From NCBI GenBank assembly GCA_024235135.1, contig JACKMZ010000003.1, positions 62,001-126,000 on the forward strand: a DNA stretch of 64,000 nucleotides, in the 5' to 3' direction. The DNA comes from Gammaproteobacteria bacterium (GTDB lineage Bacteria; Pseudomonadota; Gammaproteobacteria; Competibacterales; Competibacteraceae). The translations under genes and the position numbers were made by a program. Numbering within the stretch: position 1 is the stretch's first letter; the number at the start of each line of letters is the position of its first letter. Shown one piece after another: positions 44,029 to 53,168 of the stretch. Under the pieces are notes generated by a model, which was not told the DNA's origin, did not search any database, and saw only the letters and a list, made by a program, of their open reading frames with translations.

Positions 44029-46037
44029 CAAGCCGCTTTTTGCTGATAGGGCTTCAGTCCATTGGAAGCCCGGATGATATCGACCATATCCGCCATGATG
44101 GCGTTCATGTCGATGTTCTTGGGTGTATACACCGCCGCGATTCCTTGATTCCGCAGGACTTTCTCGTCATCCACGGGGATGATGCCACCGACGATGACCG
44201 GGATTTCGGGAATGCCGAGCTTGGCCAGTTCCGCCGTGATGTCCTCGACCAGTTCCATGTGGCTGCCGGATAACACCGACAAGCCGATCAAATGGACGCC
44301 TTCTTCCAGCGCGGCCTTGGCGATCTGCTGGGGAGTCAGACGGATGCCCTGATAGACGATTTCGAAACCGACGTCGCGCGCTTTGACGGCGATCTGTTCA
44401 GCGCCGTTGCTGTGGCCATCCAGGCCCGGCTTGCCGACCAGGATACGCAGCGGCCGGCCCAATTCCTCGCCGGTGTGGCGGACTCGGTCGCGTACTTCCT
44501 GCACCGCCGCCGAAGGGCTGTCGTGCAGGCTGATGTCGATGCCGGTGGGCGGGCGGTATTCGCCGAACGCTTCCCGCAGGGCCTGACCCCATTCACCGGT
44601 GGTGACGCCGGCATGGGCACAGCGGATGGAGACGGGCATGATGTTGTCGCCGCTTTTGGCGGCGTCCGCCAGCGCGGCCAGCGCCGCGTCCACATCGGCC
44701 TGATTGCGGCCGGTGCGAAAGGCTTGCAGGCGTTCGATCTGCTCGCGTTCGGCGCGCGGATCGACCTTCATGATGCTGCCTTCACCTTCGCCCACCAGCG
44801 GCGATGGCTCGGTTTGCTGAAAGCAATTGAGGCCAATGATCTTCAGGTCCCCACGCTCGATGGCGCGCATCCGCTCGGTATGGCTGGTCACCAGTTGGCG
44901 TTTGACGTAGCCGGTCTCGATCGCCGGAATCATCCCGCCCTGCTCGCGCACCCGCTCCATCTCGGCTTCCGCGCCTTGTATCAAAGCCTGGACCTTGGCT
45001 TCGATCACCGTCGAACCGGCGAGAATGTCGCCGTATTCCAGCAAATCCGTTTCGAAGGCCAGCACTTGTTGCATGCGCAGCGCCCATTGCTGATCCCAGG
45101 GACGCGGCAGGCCCAACGCTTCGTTCCAGGCCGGCAACTGTATGGCGCGGGCACGGGCGTTCTTGGACAGGGTCACCGCCAGCATTTCCAAGATGATCCG
45201 CTGTACATTGTTTTCCGGCTGGGATTCGGTCAGACCCAGGGAATTGACCTGCACGCCGTAGCGGAAACGGCGCATTTTTTCGTCCTCGACCCCGTAACGC
45301 TCCTGGGTGATCTTGTCCCACATCCGGGCGAAAGCGCGCATCTTGCAACATTCTTCGACGAAACGGATGCCGGCGTTGACGAAGAAGGAGATGCGGCCCA
45401 CCACATCGGCGAAGTCGGCCACGCTGACTTGGCCGGAATCGCGCACGGCATCAAGGATAGTGATGCCGGTGGACAGGGCATAGGCCAGTTCCTGCACCGG
45501 GGTGGCGCCGGCTTCCTGCAGGTGATAGCTGCAGATGTTGGTCGGATTCCATTTGGGAATGTGCTTCACCGTGTAGCACACCACGTCGGTGATCAACCGC
45601 ACCGAGGGTTCGGGCGGATAGATATACGTGCCACGGGACAGGTATTCCTTGATGATGTCGTTCTGCGTGGTTCCCTGCAGCTGGTCCTGGGAAGCGCCCT
45701 GGCGTTCGGCGACCGCGACGTACAACGACAGCAGCCAGGCGGCCGTGGCGTTGATGGTCATGGAGGTATTCATCTGCGCCAGCGGAATCTGGTCGAACAG
45801 GGTCTCCATGTCGCCGATATGGCCGATCGGCACGCCGACCTTGCCGACTTCACCGCGCGCCAGCACGTGATCGGAATCGTAACCGGTCTGGGTGGGCAGG
45901 TCGAAGGCGACCGACAGGCCCGTCTGTCCCTTGGCGAGATTGGTACGGTAGAGTTGATTGGACGCCTTGGCCGAAGAGTGACCGGAATAGGTGCGCATCA
46001 ACCAAGGCTTGTCGCGTTTAGTGGGTTGTTTTTCCAT
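44028..46037 (-). CDS. ecm: (2R)-ethylmalonyl-CoA mutase
   Basis: A 669-residue adenosylcobalamin-dependent mutase that rearranges ethylmalonyl-CoA to methylsuccinyl-CoA. The catalytic barrel has RTYSGHSSAKASNQLYRTNLAKGQTGLSVAFDLPTQ-type sequence. The C-terminal B12 domain has GKPGLDGHSNGAEQI near residues 530-545 (D-x-H-x-x-G), with His as lower axial ligand. Methylmalonyl-CoA mutase is the close alternative, but length under 700, a single chain, and the ccr, mch and mcd neighbours favour Ecm. Confidence 0.92.
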   Translation of the reverse strand: MEKQPTKRDKPWLMRTYSGHSSAKASNQLYRTNLAKGQTGLSVAFDLPTQTGYDSDHVLARGEVGKVGVPIGHIGDMETLFDQIPLAQMNTSMTINATAAWLLSLYVAVAERQGASQDQLQGTTQNDIIKEYLSRGTYIYPPEPSVRLITDVVCYTVKHIPKWNPTNICSYHLQEAGATPVQELAYALSTGITILDAVRDSGQVSVADFADVVGRISFFVNAGIRFVEECCKMRAFARMWDKITQERYGVEDEKMRRFRYGVQVNSLGLTESQPENNVQRIILEMLAVTLSKNARARAIQLPAWNEALGLPRPWDQQWALRMQQVLAFETDLLEYGDILAGSTVIEAKVQALIQGAEAEMERVREQGGMIPAIETGYVKRQLVTSHTERMRAIERGDLKIIGLNCFQQTEPSPLVGEGEGSIMKVDPRAEREQIERLQAFRTGRNQADVDAALAALADAAKSGDNIMPVSIRCAHAGVTTGEWGQALREAFGEYRPPTGIDISLHDSPSAAVQEVRDRVRHTGEELGRPLRILVGKPGLDGHSNGAEQIAVKARDVGFEIVYQGIRLTPQQIAKAALEEGVHLIGLSVLSGSHMELVEDITAELAKLGIPEIPVIVGGIIPVDDEKVLRNQGIAAVYTPKNIDMNAIMADMVDIIRASNGLKPYQQKAA

Positions 46038-46049
46038 CTTCGAACCTCT

Positions 46050-47222
46050 TCAGGACGGGCGGCGTTTGATGAGCAGACGGCGTTCGATTTCGAAAATCTT
46101 TTGGCTGATCTTTTCCTTGCCCAGCTTCTGCTTGTCGTTTTCCTTGATGAACAGGTCGGCTCCATAGGTTTCCAGCGCCTGGGCGGCGCTGATATTGCTG
46201 ACCCCGATGAACTGGAAGGTAACGACGCCCGCGTTGTCGCAGTTGGGCAGGGACTCGACGGCCAATACCCGTGACAGAGCGGCCACGGTGTCTCCGGAAA
46301 CCGCCGGCTGGGTATGGTAGCCCTCGGTGAAGCCGAGTTCCCACAGGGCATTCTCGCTGACGTCGCGGCTGGCCAGTCCCTCCAGCCAGGCGAAGACCAA
46401 ACCACCGTAGACGATGGGTTCGCCGCTCATCTTGCCGGACAGACCGGTGCTATAAACACGGTCGAAATGCAGGGGATGAGTGTTGCACACCTGATAAGTG
46501 AGCGTCATGTGCTCGTCCGTGATAGTGCGTCCATTGGGGTGCACGATGATGTCCCCGACCCGGAAGTCCTCGAAATAGGTATTGGGGCCGGTCAGGCGCG
46601 GGAAAGCCAGTACGCCGTTCAGGGGCAGTTCCGCCTGGGCTTTCTCCACCCAAGGGAACTCCACCGGTTCGTTGGGCGCCGGGGTGGTGGGCGGCCGATT
46701 GCCTCGTGGTCCCACCATGATTTTGCGCTCGTATTGCAATACCACCTGGTCGTGCTGGTTGACGCCCAGGGTGCGGATCGAAGCGATGCCCGGCTTGTTC
46801 GGGCCGCGTTCCTTGCGGTCCATCACCTTGGTATAGGCGCGCAGGGTGTCACCCGAATAGACCGGCCGCAGAAATTGGGCGTTGTAATAGCCCAGATTGG
46901 CGATGGCCTTCTCCGAGTCGTTTTGTACGCCCAGCGACAGCACCACGTTAAACACCATCTGCGGACTGGCCGGCAGATCGGCAAAGCCGTGCGCCTTGGC
47001 GTATTCCACGTTCAGGTACAGCGGATTGGTCTGCATGAAGACACGGGCGAAGTCCAGCATCGCCGCTCGCTCGAAACTGAAGCCGCGCGGATGGACGAAG
47101 ACCTGGCCCGGCACGAACTCATCCAGATAGCGCCCGTACTGCGGGGCGCGCGCCTGGTCCAGATTGACAGGCAGGTCTGGAGCCAGTTCCTGCTGTACGT
47201 TGAGTACCAGTGAGAAGGCCAT
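46050..47222 (-). CDS. mch: Mesaconyl-CoA hydratase
   Basis: A 390-residue double MaoC-like hydratase that adds water to mesaconyl-C1-CoA to give beta-methylmalyl-CoA. The N-terminal half holds LDEFVPGQVFVHPRGFSF and MQTNPLYLN; the second MaoC half holds DFRVGDIIVHPNGRTITDEHMTLTYQVCNTHPLHFDRVYS. ATG 47222 lies 4 bp after the mcd stop; an in-frame start seven codons earlier lies inside mcd. Identity follows from fold plus operon context. Confidence 0.9.
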   Translation of the reverse strand: MAFSLVLNVQQELAPDLPVNLDQARAPQYGRYLDEFVPGQVFVHPRGFSFERAAMLDFARVFMQTNPLYLNVEYAKAHGFADLPASPQMVFNVVLSLGVQNDSEKAIANLGYYNAQFLRPVYSGDTLRAYTKVMDRKERGPNKPGIASIRTLGVNQHDQVVLQYERKIMVGPRGNRPPTTPAPNEPVEFPWVEKAQAELPLNGVLAFPRLTGPNTYFEDFRVGDIIVHPNGRTITDEHMTLTYQVCNTHPLHFDRVYSTGLSGKMSGEPIVYGGLVFAWLEGLASRDVSENALWELGFTEGYHTQPAVSGDTVAALSRVLAVESLPNCDNAGVVTFQFIGVSNISAAQALETYGADLFIKENDKQKLGKEKISQKIFEIERRLLIKRRPS

Positions 47223-47226
47223 TGAC

Positions 47227-48939
47227 TTATACCTCCAACGCACTTTTGTCCTTGGCCGCCCGAATCAAGGCTGGGGCAACGACTTTGAGAGCCAGGGTTT
47301 CTTCCGCGCCCTCGAAGATGGACAGCACCCGTGCATCGATGAAATAGCGGCTGACCGGGGTCTCCTCGGCATAACCCATGCCGCCGTGGATTTGCAACGC
47401 TTCGCGGGTAAACCACTCGGCCGTCTTACAGGTGAACAGCTTCACCATGCTGGCTTCCATATCGCCGCCGCCCTGGTCCATCAGACGCCCCACCGCATAG
47501 GTGAACTGCCGGCTGGCGGTGAGATAGGCGGCCATGCGCGCCAGCTTGACCTGGGTCAGTTGGTAGTTGCCGATGGGCTGGCCGAACACCGCCCGCTCCT
47601 TGGAATAGGACACGGCGCGTTCGTAGGCCGCCTGCATGACGCCGATAGCCCGCGCGGCGGTCTGGATACGGCCGCCGGAGAAGCCCGCCATGGTGAAGTA
47701 GAAGCCATTGCCTTCGCCTTCCGGGCCGCCCAGCATGTTTTCCTCGGGCACGAAGAAGTCGTCGAAAAACATTTCGAAGGAGTGCATGCCCCGGTAGCCG
47801 ATGGTGGAGATCGCCTTACCGCTCAGGCTGCCGCCGCCTTCCTGCTTGTAGCTGAATTCGTGACCGTCATAGACGGGTTTCTCGGCCAGGAACATGGACA
47901 GTCCCTTGTGGCCCAGCGATAGATCGGGATTGGTGCGCGCCAATACCAGCAGCACGCCGGCCTTGCCGCCGAAGGTGCACCAGGTCTTGGCGCCGTTCAG
48001 CAACCAGCCGCCTTCCGTGCGAGTGGCCTTCAAACGCATGTTGGCGACATCGGAGCCGTAGTTCGGTTCGGTGACCGCGACGGCGCACAGAGGATCGCCG
48101 GCCGCCAGTTGCGGCAGCCATTTCTGTTTCTGCTCTTCGGTGCCACCGCGCAGCAAGGCGCGCGCCAGGATTTCCGGGCGTGTGATCAGGCTGCCCGCCG
48201 CGCCCAAGGAGCCGCGCGATAGTTCCTCGGTGACCACGATCATGCCCATGTTGTCTTCCTGCTCGTCGTCCTGCAGGCCGCCGTATTGCTGGGGGATCGA
48301 CAAACCGAAACAGCCCAGTTCCTTGACGTTTTCCAGAATCTCCTCGGGAATGATCAAATCCTTCTGATGGATTTCCTTGGCCAGCGGCATGACAATTTCA
48401 TTGGCGAAACGGCGGAACTGCTCCTGCATCATCTCGTGATGATCATCCAGCAGATAGGCGCCGGTTTGGCCGTCCAGGGCGCTGACGGCCTTGCCCAGTT
48501 CGGCGATCTCGGCGGGCGTCAATTGGCTGGCACGGAAGGACTGCACCGTATTGCTTTCCATCAGGGACGCCAGTTTGCCCCGGCTGATGCCGAAGTCATC
48601 GGGACGAGCCGCCAGGCGGGCATGGATCGAATTGATGGCTTCCGCCGTGAAAAAGAGGCCGAGCCGCTCCTCGATGGTCGAGGACGGATAGGAAGCGCCG
48701 ACGGCTTCCCGAGCTTTCTCCGCATAGTCCAACACGAATTGCGCGGCTGCCGCTTCCGCCGAACACATCGCGGAATCGTAGGCGACGAGCTGATATTGGT
48801 CGAGTTTGGCCGCAGAAAATTTACCATTTTCCTGAGTGCGGTCCTTGAGGCTTGCCAAGGCGATTGCAATAACCTTTTGGGCGGCGTCCAAAGCCTCTCG
48901 GGCTTGGCGCATGAGTTCTCCGGCCTGCTGTTCGGACAT
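47227..48939 (-). CDS. mcd: (2S)-methylsuccinyl-CoA dehydrogenase
   Basis: A 570-residue flavoenzyme of the acyl-CoA dehydrogenase family that oxidises methylsuccinyl-CoA to mesaconyl-C1-CoA. An N-terminal extension of about 150 residues, absent from normal 380-residue dehydrogenases, is typical of Mcd. The core has AVTEPNYGSDVANMRLKATRTEGGWLLNGAKTWCTF (FAD and substrate region) and the C-terminal QIHGGMGYAEETPVSRYFIDARVLSIFEGAEE. First gene of the minus-strand operon. Confidence 0.93.
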   Translation of the reverse strand: MSEQQAGELMRQAREALDAAQKVIAIALASLKDRTQENGKFSAAKLDQYQLVAYDSAMCSAEAAAAQFVLDYAEKAREAVGASYPSSTIEERLGLFFTAEAINSIHARLAARPDDFGISRGKLASLMESNTVQSFRASQLTPAEIAELGKAVSALDGQTGAYLLDDHHEMMQEQFRRFANEIVMPLAKEIHQKDLIIPEEILENVKELGCFGLSIPQQYGGLQDDEQEDNMGMIVVTEELSRGSLGAAGSLITRPEILARALLRGGTEEQKQKWLPQLAAGDPLCAVAVTEPNYGSDVANMRLKATRTEGGWLLNGAKTWCTFGGKAGVLLVLARTNPDLSLGHKGLSMFLAEKPVYDGHEFSYKQEGGGSLSGKAISTIGYRGMHSFEMFFDDFFVPEENMLGGPEGEGNGFYFTMAGFSGGRIQTAARAIGVMQAAYERAVSYSKERAVFGQPIGNYQLTQVKLARMAAYLTASRQFTYAVGRLMDQGGGDMEASMVKLFTCKTAEWFTREALQIHGGMGYAEETPVSRYFIDARVLSIFEGAEETLALKVVAPALIRAAKDKSALEV

Positions 48940-49156
48940 GATGACCCCCTGTTAAAGGTCGTGAGAAAACGATGGACGTGAGCGGAACGCGCAAAAAACT
49001 CCCCGCGGCGCTGCCGGAAAACATGCCGTTAACTTTAGGTAATCATGCGTCTGACGACGGGTAAGGTGCATGTTCATGACCGGCGCGAAAAACCCGCTGG
49101 AAATCGGAATTGCGCTGGCTCGTTTGCGGTGTAGATATTTATCTAAACGATCTGTT

Positions 49157-49186
49157 TTTGTAACATGCGGCACCGCAACAAGTCAA
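49157..49186 (-). promoter_or_regulatory. Possible promoter of the mcd-mch-ecm-meaB-ccr operon
   Basis: On the minus strand TTGACT (49181-49186) and TACAAA (49157-49162) are 18 bp apart. This would give a 5' leader of about 210 nt before mcd. It lies in the shared region with the divergent epimerase gene. Confidence 0.35.
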
Positions 49187-49220
49187 ATATTTAGCTGTGC
49201 CAGCAAGCCGTTGGCTTGGC

Positions 49221-49249
49221 TTCACAACCCCAACCCGGCATGACATACT
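49221..49249 (+). promoter_or_regulatory. Possible promoter of the epimerase gene
   Basis: TTCACA (49221-49226) and CATACT (49244-49249) are 17 bp apart, about 50 bp before the ATG at 49298. Confidence 0.4.
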
Positions 49250-49297
49250 GACTTGACCTACTAGACAAACGAACAAATGAACGAGGGGGTTTTGACC

Positions 49298-49762
49298 ATG
49301 TCGGATCGGCCATTCAAAGTCCTGGGTATCCAGCAGATCGCAATCGGCGGCCTGGACAAGAATCAGTTACGCAAATTGTGGGTGGATACTCTGGGGCTGA
49401 CACTCACCGGTAATTTCCAGAGCGAGCGCGAGAATGTCGACGAAGACATCGCCGTCATGGGTTCCGGGCCGTTCAAGGTGGAAGTCGATCTGATGCAGCC
49501 CATCGATCCCGAGAAGAAGCCCAAGGTTCAGGACCCACCGCTCAATCACATCGGTCTGTGGATCGACGATCTGCACGCCGCCGTCGAATGGCTGGGCGCC
49601 AATGGCGTGCGGTTCGCCCCCGGTGGCGTGCGCAAGGGCGCGGCGGGTTACGACGTGTGCTTTTTGCACCCCAAGGGCAACGCCGAGTTTCCCATCAGCG
49701 GCGAAGGGGTGCTGATCGAATTGGTTCAAGCCCCGCCCGATGTCGTAGCCGCGTTGGGATGA
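49298..49762 (+). CDS. epi: Ethylmalonyl-CoA/methylmalonyl-CoA epimerase (VOC fold)
   Basis: A 154-residue glyoxalase-fold protein starting at ATG 49298 after GAGGGGG. Motifs are VLGIQQIAIGGLDKNQLRKLWVDTLGL, then PPLNHIGLWIDDLHAAVEWL and FLHPKGNAEFPISGEGVLIELVQ, with metal ligands His and Glu. It would interconvert the 2S and 2R acyl-malonyl-CoA epimers needed by Ecm. Divergent from the ccr operon, the usual partner position. Confidence 0.85.
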   Translation: MSDRPFKVLGIQQIAIGGLDKNQLRKLWVDTLGLTLTGNFQSERENVDEDIAVMGSGPFKVEVDLMQPIDPEKKPKVQDPPLNHIGLWIDDLHAAVEWLGANGVRFAPGGVRKGAAGYDVCFLHPKGNAEFPISGEGVLIELVQAPPDVVAALG

Positions 49763-49791
49763 TCAGCGTTTCCTAACGGGTTCCCTGGGCA

Positions 49792-49832
49792 AAAAAAGCA
49801 CGCGGCCGCACTCATCGGCCGCGTGCTTTTTT
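49792..49832. terminator. Bidirectional rho-independent terminator
   Basis: AAAAAAGCACGCGGCCG (49792-49808) pairs with CGGCCGCGTGCTTTTTT (49816-49832) around a 7-nt loop. T-runs on both strands serve the epimerase gene and the convergent repeat-protein gene. Confidence 0.95.
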
Positions 49833-49866
49833 ATTCCACTTTCTGTTGTGCAATCGTCCTCAAGGT

Positions 49867-50313
49867 TTAACGATTCACGCGGCGTGTGACGATATGCCCG
49901 TTGGGACCGGTTAGCGTCGAAGAGGACGATCCCGTGGCCGGATCGACCACGGTTTGGCGGGTGGCCGATTGTCCATTGGGGCCGGTGATCGTTCCGCTTT
50001 CCCGGTTCGCGTTACGGGTGGTCACGTGGCCCGTCGGACCGGTAATCGTGCTGTTCACCGTGCCGTTTTGCCAGGTTTTATGACGGTTGACCGTGTTGCC
50101 GCCGGGGCCGGTGACCGTGCTATTCATCGTGGCCGTATCGCGATCGAAATCCTTGTGACGGTTGACCGTGTTGCCGCGCGGACCGGTGACGTTGACGTCC
50201 CGCGCAATGACCTCGCCGGGCAGGGCTAATGCGCCCACGGTCGCAACGGCCAGCGACAGGGACAAGACGGCGGAGAGCAGGGATGAACCGAATAAGGAAG
50301 ATTGGATTGTCAT
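49867..50313 (-). CDS. Exported protein with five TGPxG repeats
   Basis: A 148-residue protein with a signal peptide (about residues 1-32, ending LALPGEVIA). The mature part is five units of about 22 residues, each carrying TGPxG followed by a basic tail: VTGPRGNTVNRHK, VTGPGGNTVNRHK, ITGPTGHVTTRN, ITGPNGQSATRQ and LTGPNGHIVTRR. The pattern suggests a regular beta-roll or binding surface. No enzymatic motif. GAGGAAT lies before the start. Confidence 0.65.
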   Translation of the reverse strand: MTIQSSLFGSSLLSAVLSLSLAVATVGALALPGEVIARDVNVTGPRGNTVNRHKDFDRDTATMNSTVTGPGGNTVNRHKTWQNGTVNSTITGPTGHVTTRNANRESGTITGPNGQSATRQTVVDPATGSSSSTLTGPNGHIVTRRVNR

Positions 50314-50355
50314 CGTGGATTCCTCGATATCAGGGATTGGGATGAGGGCCGCTGT

Positions 50356-50871
50356 TCACAGGACGGACTGGTCGTTATCGAGCCACAGCCGAAAGCGATC
50401 GCGGAAATGTTCGACCCGTTGCAGACGGTCTCCCAGGAACAGGCGCACCCGCTCGCGCTGACCGTTGTCCAGGCCATCGTAGACAACCAGCCAAGTGTCC
50501 CGAATTTGCTTGCGAGTCGCGGTGTTTTGCGTTTGCATCTGATCGGCCTGCAGAGCCAGGGCGCGCAAGTCCAGATCGGGGTGTTCCAAGGCGGATTGCA
50601 GGGCTTGCCGCAACTGTTGATGACGGTCGATCATCTGTCGTATCTGTTGTCGGGTTTGCGTCTGTGCGTTCTGCCAGAGCGTATCCTGACTCGCTGATAA
50701 CCCGAGTTCATCGTGCAATTGGCTTATCTGCCGCAGCAATCTTTCCGCTGGTTTGGGTAAAGGCGTGTTGCCCCAGGCTTCCAGGGAAAGGGTGGTTGCC
50801 AACAGCAATCCAGTTAAACCGGTGATCAGCCACGCGCGTAAAGTCGTGGGAAGTAAGAGGGGGTATTGCAT
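50356..50871 (-). CDS. Periplasmic Spy/CpxP-like helical protein
   Basis: A 171-residue protein from ATG 50871 (AGGAG upstream) with a signal peptide ending near EAWG. The mature part is all-helical and Gln/Arg-rich (AERLLRQISQLHDELGLSASQDTLW and NGQRERVRLFLGDRLQRVEHFRDRF), like the LTxxQ-family chaperones Spy, CpxP and ZraP, although the LTxxQ motifs are diverged. It stands divergent from an OmpR/EnvZ-type pair across 150 bp, which suggests control by that pair. Confidence 0.6.
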   Translation of the reverse strand: MQYPLLLPTTLRAWLITGLTGLLLATTLSLEAWGNTPLPKPAERLLRQISQLHDELGLSASQDTLWQNAQTQTRQQIRQMIDRHQQLRQALQSALEHPDLDLRALALQADQMQTQNTATRKQIRDTWLVVYDGLDNGQRERVRLFLGDRLQRVEHFRDRFRLWLDNDQSVL

Positions 50872-51021
50872 GCCTGGGCTCCTGTTTGCGCCGTGCTTGT
50901 GCGCAAGGCCATGATCGGAGCAACCGATTGCAAGCCGATTTCGCGATCGGCCGCAGTTGTTACAACTTATTTCAAGCGGTTTTCGTGCCGGGACGCGGCG
51001 GTTAAAGTACGGACCCAATTC

Positions 51022-51756
51022 ATGGCGAATGGCTTATCCCCGATGCGGAAGAAAATCCTGGTCATCGACGACGATCCCGAGCTGCGCAAGCTGCTCTCCG
51101 GCTATCTGAACAGGAACGGGTACGACGTTTTGCTGTTGCCCGATGCGGTCCAGGTCGACGCCTATATCGAACGCTACGCCCCCCACATGCTGGTGCTCGA
51201 TCTGATGTTGCCCGGCGAGGATGGATTGGCGGTGTGCCGGCGCCTGCGGGGTCAGGGCGAGGACATTCCCATTCTCATGTTGACGGCGCGCGATGAAGCC
51301 GTGGATCGCATCATCGGCTTGGAGATGGGCGCTGACGATTATCTCGGTAAGCCTTTCGATCCGCGTGAATTGACCGCGCGCATCGAGGCCGTGTTGCGTC
51401 GTCATCCGGCGCGTAACGCTGGCCTACCCGACGCGGCCAGCGACATTTACTCGTTCGGGGATTGCCAATTCGACCGCGCCGCCCGGCAATTGAGACGCGG
51501 TGACCAGGTGATTTCCCTGAGCAGCCGTGAATATGCCTTGCTCAATGTGTTCGTGCGTTACGCCCATAAACCGCTGAGCCGGGAGCGCCTGTTGGAACTG
51601 ACTCGTGGCGAGGAAACGGAAACTTTCGACCGAGCCATCGATGTGCAGGTGTTTCGGCTGCGTCGTTTGTTGGAACCGGACCCCACGCAGCCACGCTATC
51701 TTCAGACGGTGTGGGGCGTGGGGTATGTATTCGTACCCGACGGAATGCCACGGTGA
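51022..51756 (+). CDS. OmpR-family response regulator
   Basis: A 244-residue regulator. The receiver has the acidic pair VIDDDPE, the phospho-acceptor Asp60 in MLVLDLMLPGEDG and Lys in DDYLGKPFDPREL. A winged-helix DNA-binding domain follows (QVISLSSREYALLNVF ... YLQTVWGVGYVF). ATG 51022 is used; ATG 51043 would also give a complete receiver. The stop overlaps the kinase start as GTGA. The sequence resembles OmpR itself most. Confidence 0.9.
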   Translation: MANGLSPMRKKILVIDDDPELRKLLSGYLNRNGYDVLLLPDAVQVDAYIERYAPHMLVLDLMLPGEDGLAVCRRLRGQGEDIPILMLTARDEAVDRIIGLEMGADDYLGKPFDPRELTARIEAVLRRHPARNAGLPDAASDIYSFGDCQFDRAARQLRRGDQVISLSSREYALLNVFVRYAHKPLSRERLLELTRGEETETFDRAIDVQVFRLRRLLEPDPTQPRYLQTVWGVGYVFVPDGMPR

Positions 51757-53096
51757 AAATCTGGTCGCAGAGCTTGGCCGGTAGAACCCTGGTACTGGTC
51801 GTCGCCACCGTATTGTTGTGCGAGACCGCGACCTTGGTGATTTTCGGCTACTATCGCCGGGGTTTCGTGGTGCAGAACAGCGCGCGCGCGATCGTGGGCT
51901 ATGCGCGGTTGTTCCAGGCCGCGCTCGATGCGACCCCTGAATCCCAAAGACAGCGGTTGCTGGCGACGGCGGGCAATCAAGAGGGCATCCACGTCGTGAC
52001 GTCGCCCGAAACGATGGTCGGCTTGCAGGAACCGGTTTGGCCGCTGCTAAGGAGAGTCGCAGAGCGGGTGCGCGTGGAGCTGGGCGCGCGCACGCAGGTG
52101 TTGGTCCGGCGGCGATCGCCGTTGACTTTGTGGGTCAGCCTGCGGGCGGTGGATAAAGATTGGTGGCTGGCGTTTCCCCTGGCGCGCCTGGAGGTTCCCC
52201 TGCCCTGGGGGCTTATGGGGCTGCTGATGGCGATCATCAGCATTGCGTTGGGACTGACCAGCCTGTTCGTGTTGGGCATTCTCCGGCCGTTACGGGAACT
52301 CGGTGCGGCGGCACGGGCGCTTGGCGCCGGTTCTCCGCGGCCGGCCCAGCCCGGTGGCCCCAACGAACTCCGCCATTTGGCCGAGGGGTTCAATACCATG
52401 TTGCAACAACTACAGAACAATGAGCGGGAACGTCAGGTAATGCTGGCTGGTTTGCCGCATGATCTGAAAGCGCCCCTGGCGCGCCTGCGGTTGCGGCTGG
52501 AAATGGTCGACGATGCCGAACTGCGTGAAGGACTGCTGCGGGACGCCGAGGATATTCAGCATATCTCGCGGCAGTTTCAGAACTATCTGCATGGACTCGG
52601 CCAATCGTCCATAACGCCGATACCGGTGAACTTGAGCCAGTTGCTGGAAAGACATGTTCAGTGTCACCGGCAACTGGGACGGAATATTTCCTTGTCCTCG
52701 CCGCTATCGGTGTGGGTGGACGGCGATCCGGAGGCGCTGGACCGGCTGTTGGACAACCTGCTGGAAAATGCTTTCCGGTACGGCGCCGAGCCGGTGGAAA
52801 TCCGCCTGGGTTCGATGGGGCGGCAAGTCTCTTTCAGTCTGCGCGATCACGGGTCGGGAATCGCGCGGGAACACCGGCAACGGGCGTTGGAACCTTTCAG
52901 TCAATTGGATGGGGCGCGTGGCAGCTCCGGAAATTGCGGTCTGGGTCTGGCGATAGCCGAACGCCTCGTCCGCCTGCATAAAGGGCAATTGGAACTGGAT
53001 GAAGCGGCCGGTGGGGGGTTGCTGGTGAGAATCACCTTGCCGGCGTGCCAGCAGGATAAAAAAACCCCACGCGCCAAAGTGGAGGTGGGGAGTTGA
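51753..53096 (+). CDS. EnvZ-type sensor histidine kinase
   Basis: A 447-residue membrane kinase from GTG 51753. Two membrane helices (about residues 9-30 and 150-172) bound a periplasmic sensor domain. A HAMP segment follows, then the H-box LPHDLKAPLARLRLR with His236, the N-box LLENAFRYGAEP, and the G-boxes DHGSGIAREHRQ and GNCGLGLAIAERL. It would phosphorylate the regulator encoded just upstream. Its 3' end holds a minus-strand terminator. Confidence 0.9.
   Translation: MKIWSQSLAGRTLVLVVATVLLCETATLVIFGYYRRGFVVQNSARAIVGYARLFQAALDATPESQRQRLLATAGNQEGIHVVTSPETMVGLQEPVWPLLRRVAERVRVELGARTQVLVRRRSPLTLWVSLRAVDKDWWLAFPLARLEVPLPWGLMGLLMAIISIALGLTSLFVLGILRPLRELGAAARALGAGSPRPAQPGGPNELRHLAEGFNTMLQQLQNNERERQVMLAGLPHDLKAPLARLRLRLEMVDDAELREGLLRDAEDIQHISRQFQNYLHGLGQSSITPIPVNLSQLLERHVQCHRQLGRNISLSSPLSVWVDGDPEALDRLLDNLLENAFRYGAEPVEIRLGSMGRQVSFSLRDHGSGIAREHRQRALEPFSQLDGARGSSGNCGLGLAIAERLVRLHKGQLELDEAAGGGLLVRITLPACQQDKKTPRAKVEVGS
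53065..53090 (-). terminator. Minus-strand terminator inside the kinase 3' end
   Basis: Read on the minus strand, CCCCAC (53085-53090) and GTGGGG (53065-53070) form a 6-bp stem followed by TTTTTTT. It would end the acyl-CoA ligase transcript about 125 nt after its stop, within the convergent kinase gene. Confidence 0.6.
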
Positions 53097-53168
53097 TGCA
53101 CTCCACTTCCGAGGAGCCCCTACCGTGAAGGGTGGGAAGTGGATGCACACCACCGTTTGAGGTCGAAG

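Noticed and set aside
44292..46274. 660-codon plus-strand frame across ecm
   Set aside because: Antisense shadow of a high-GC gene; the minus strand encodes a complete mutase with the B12 motif.
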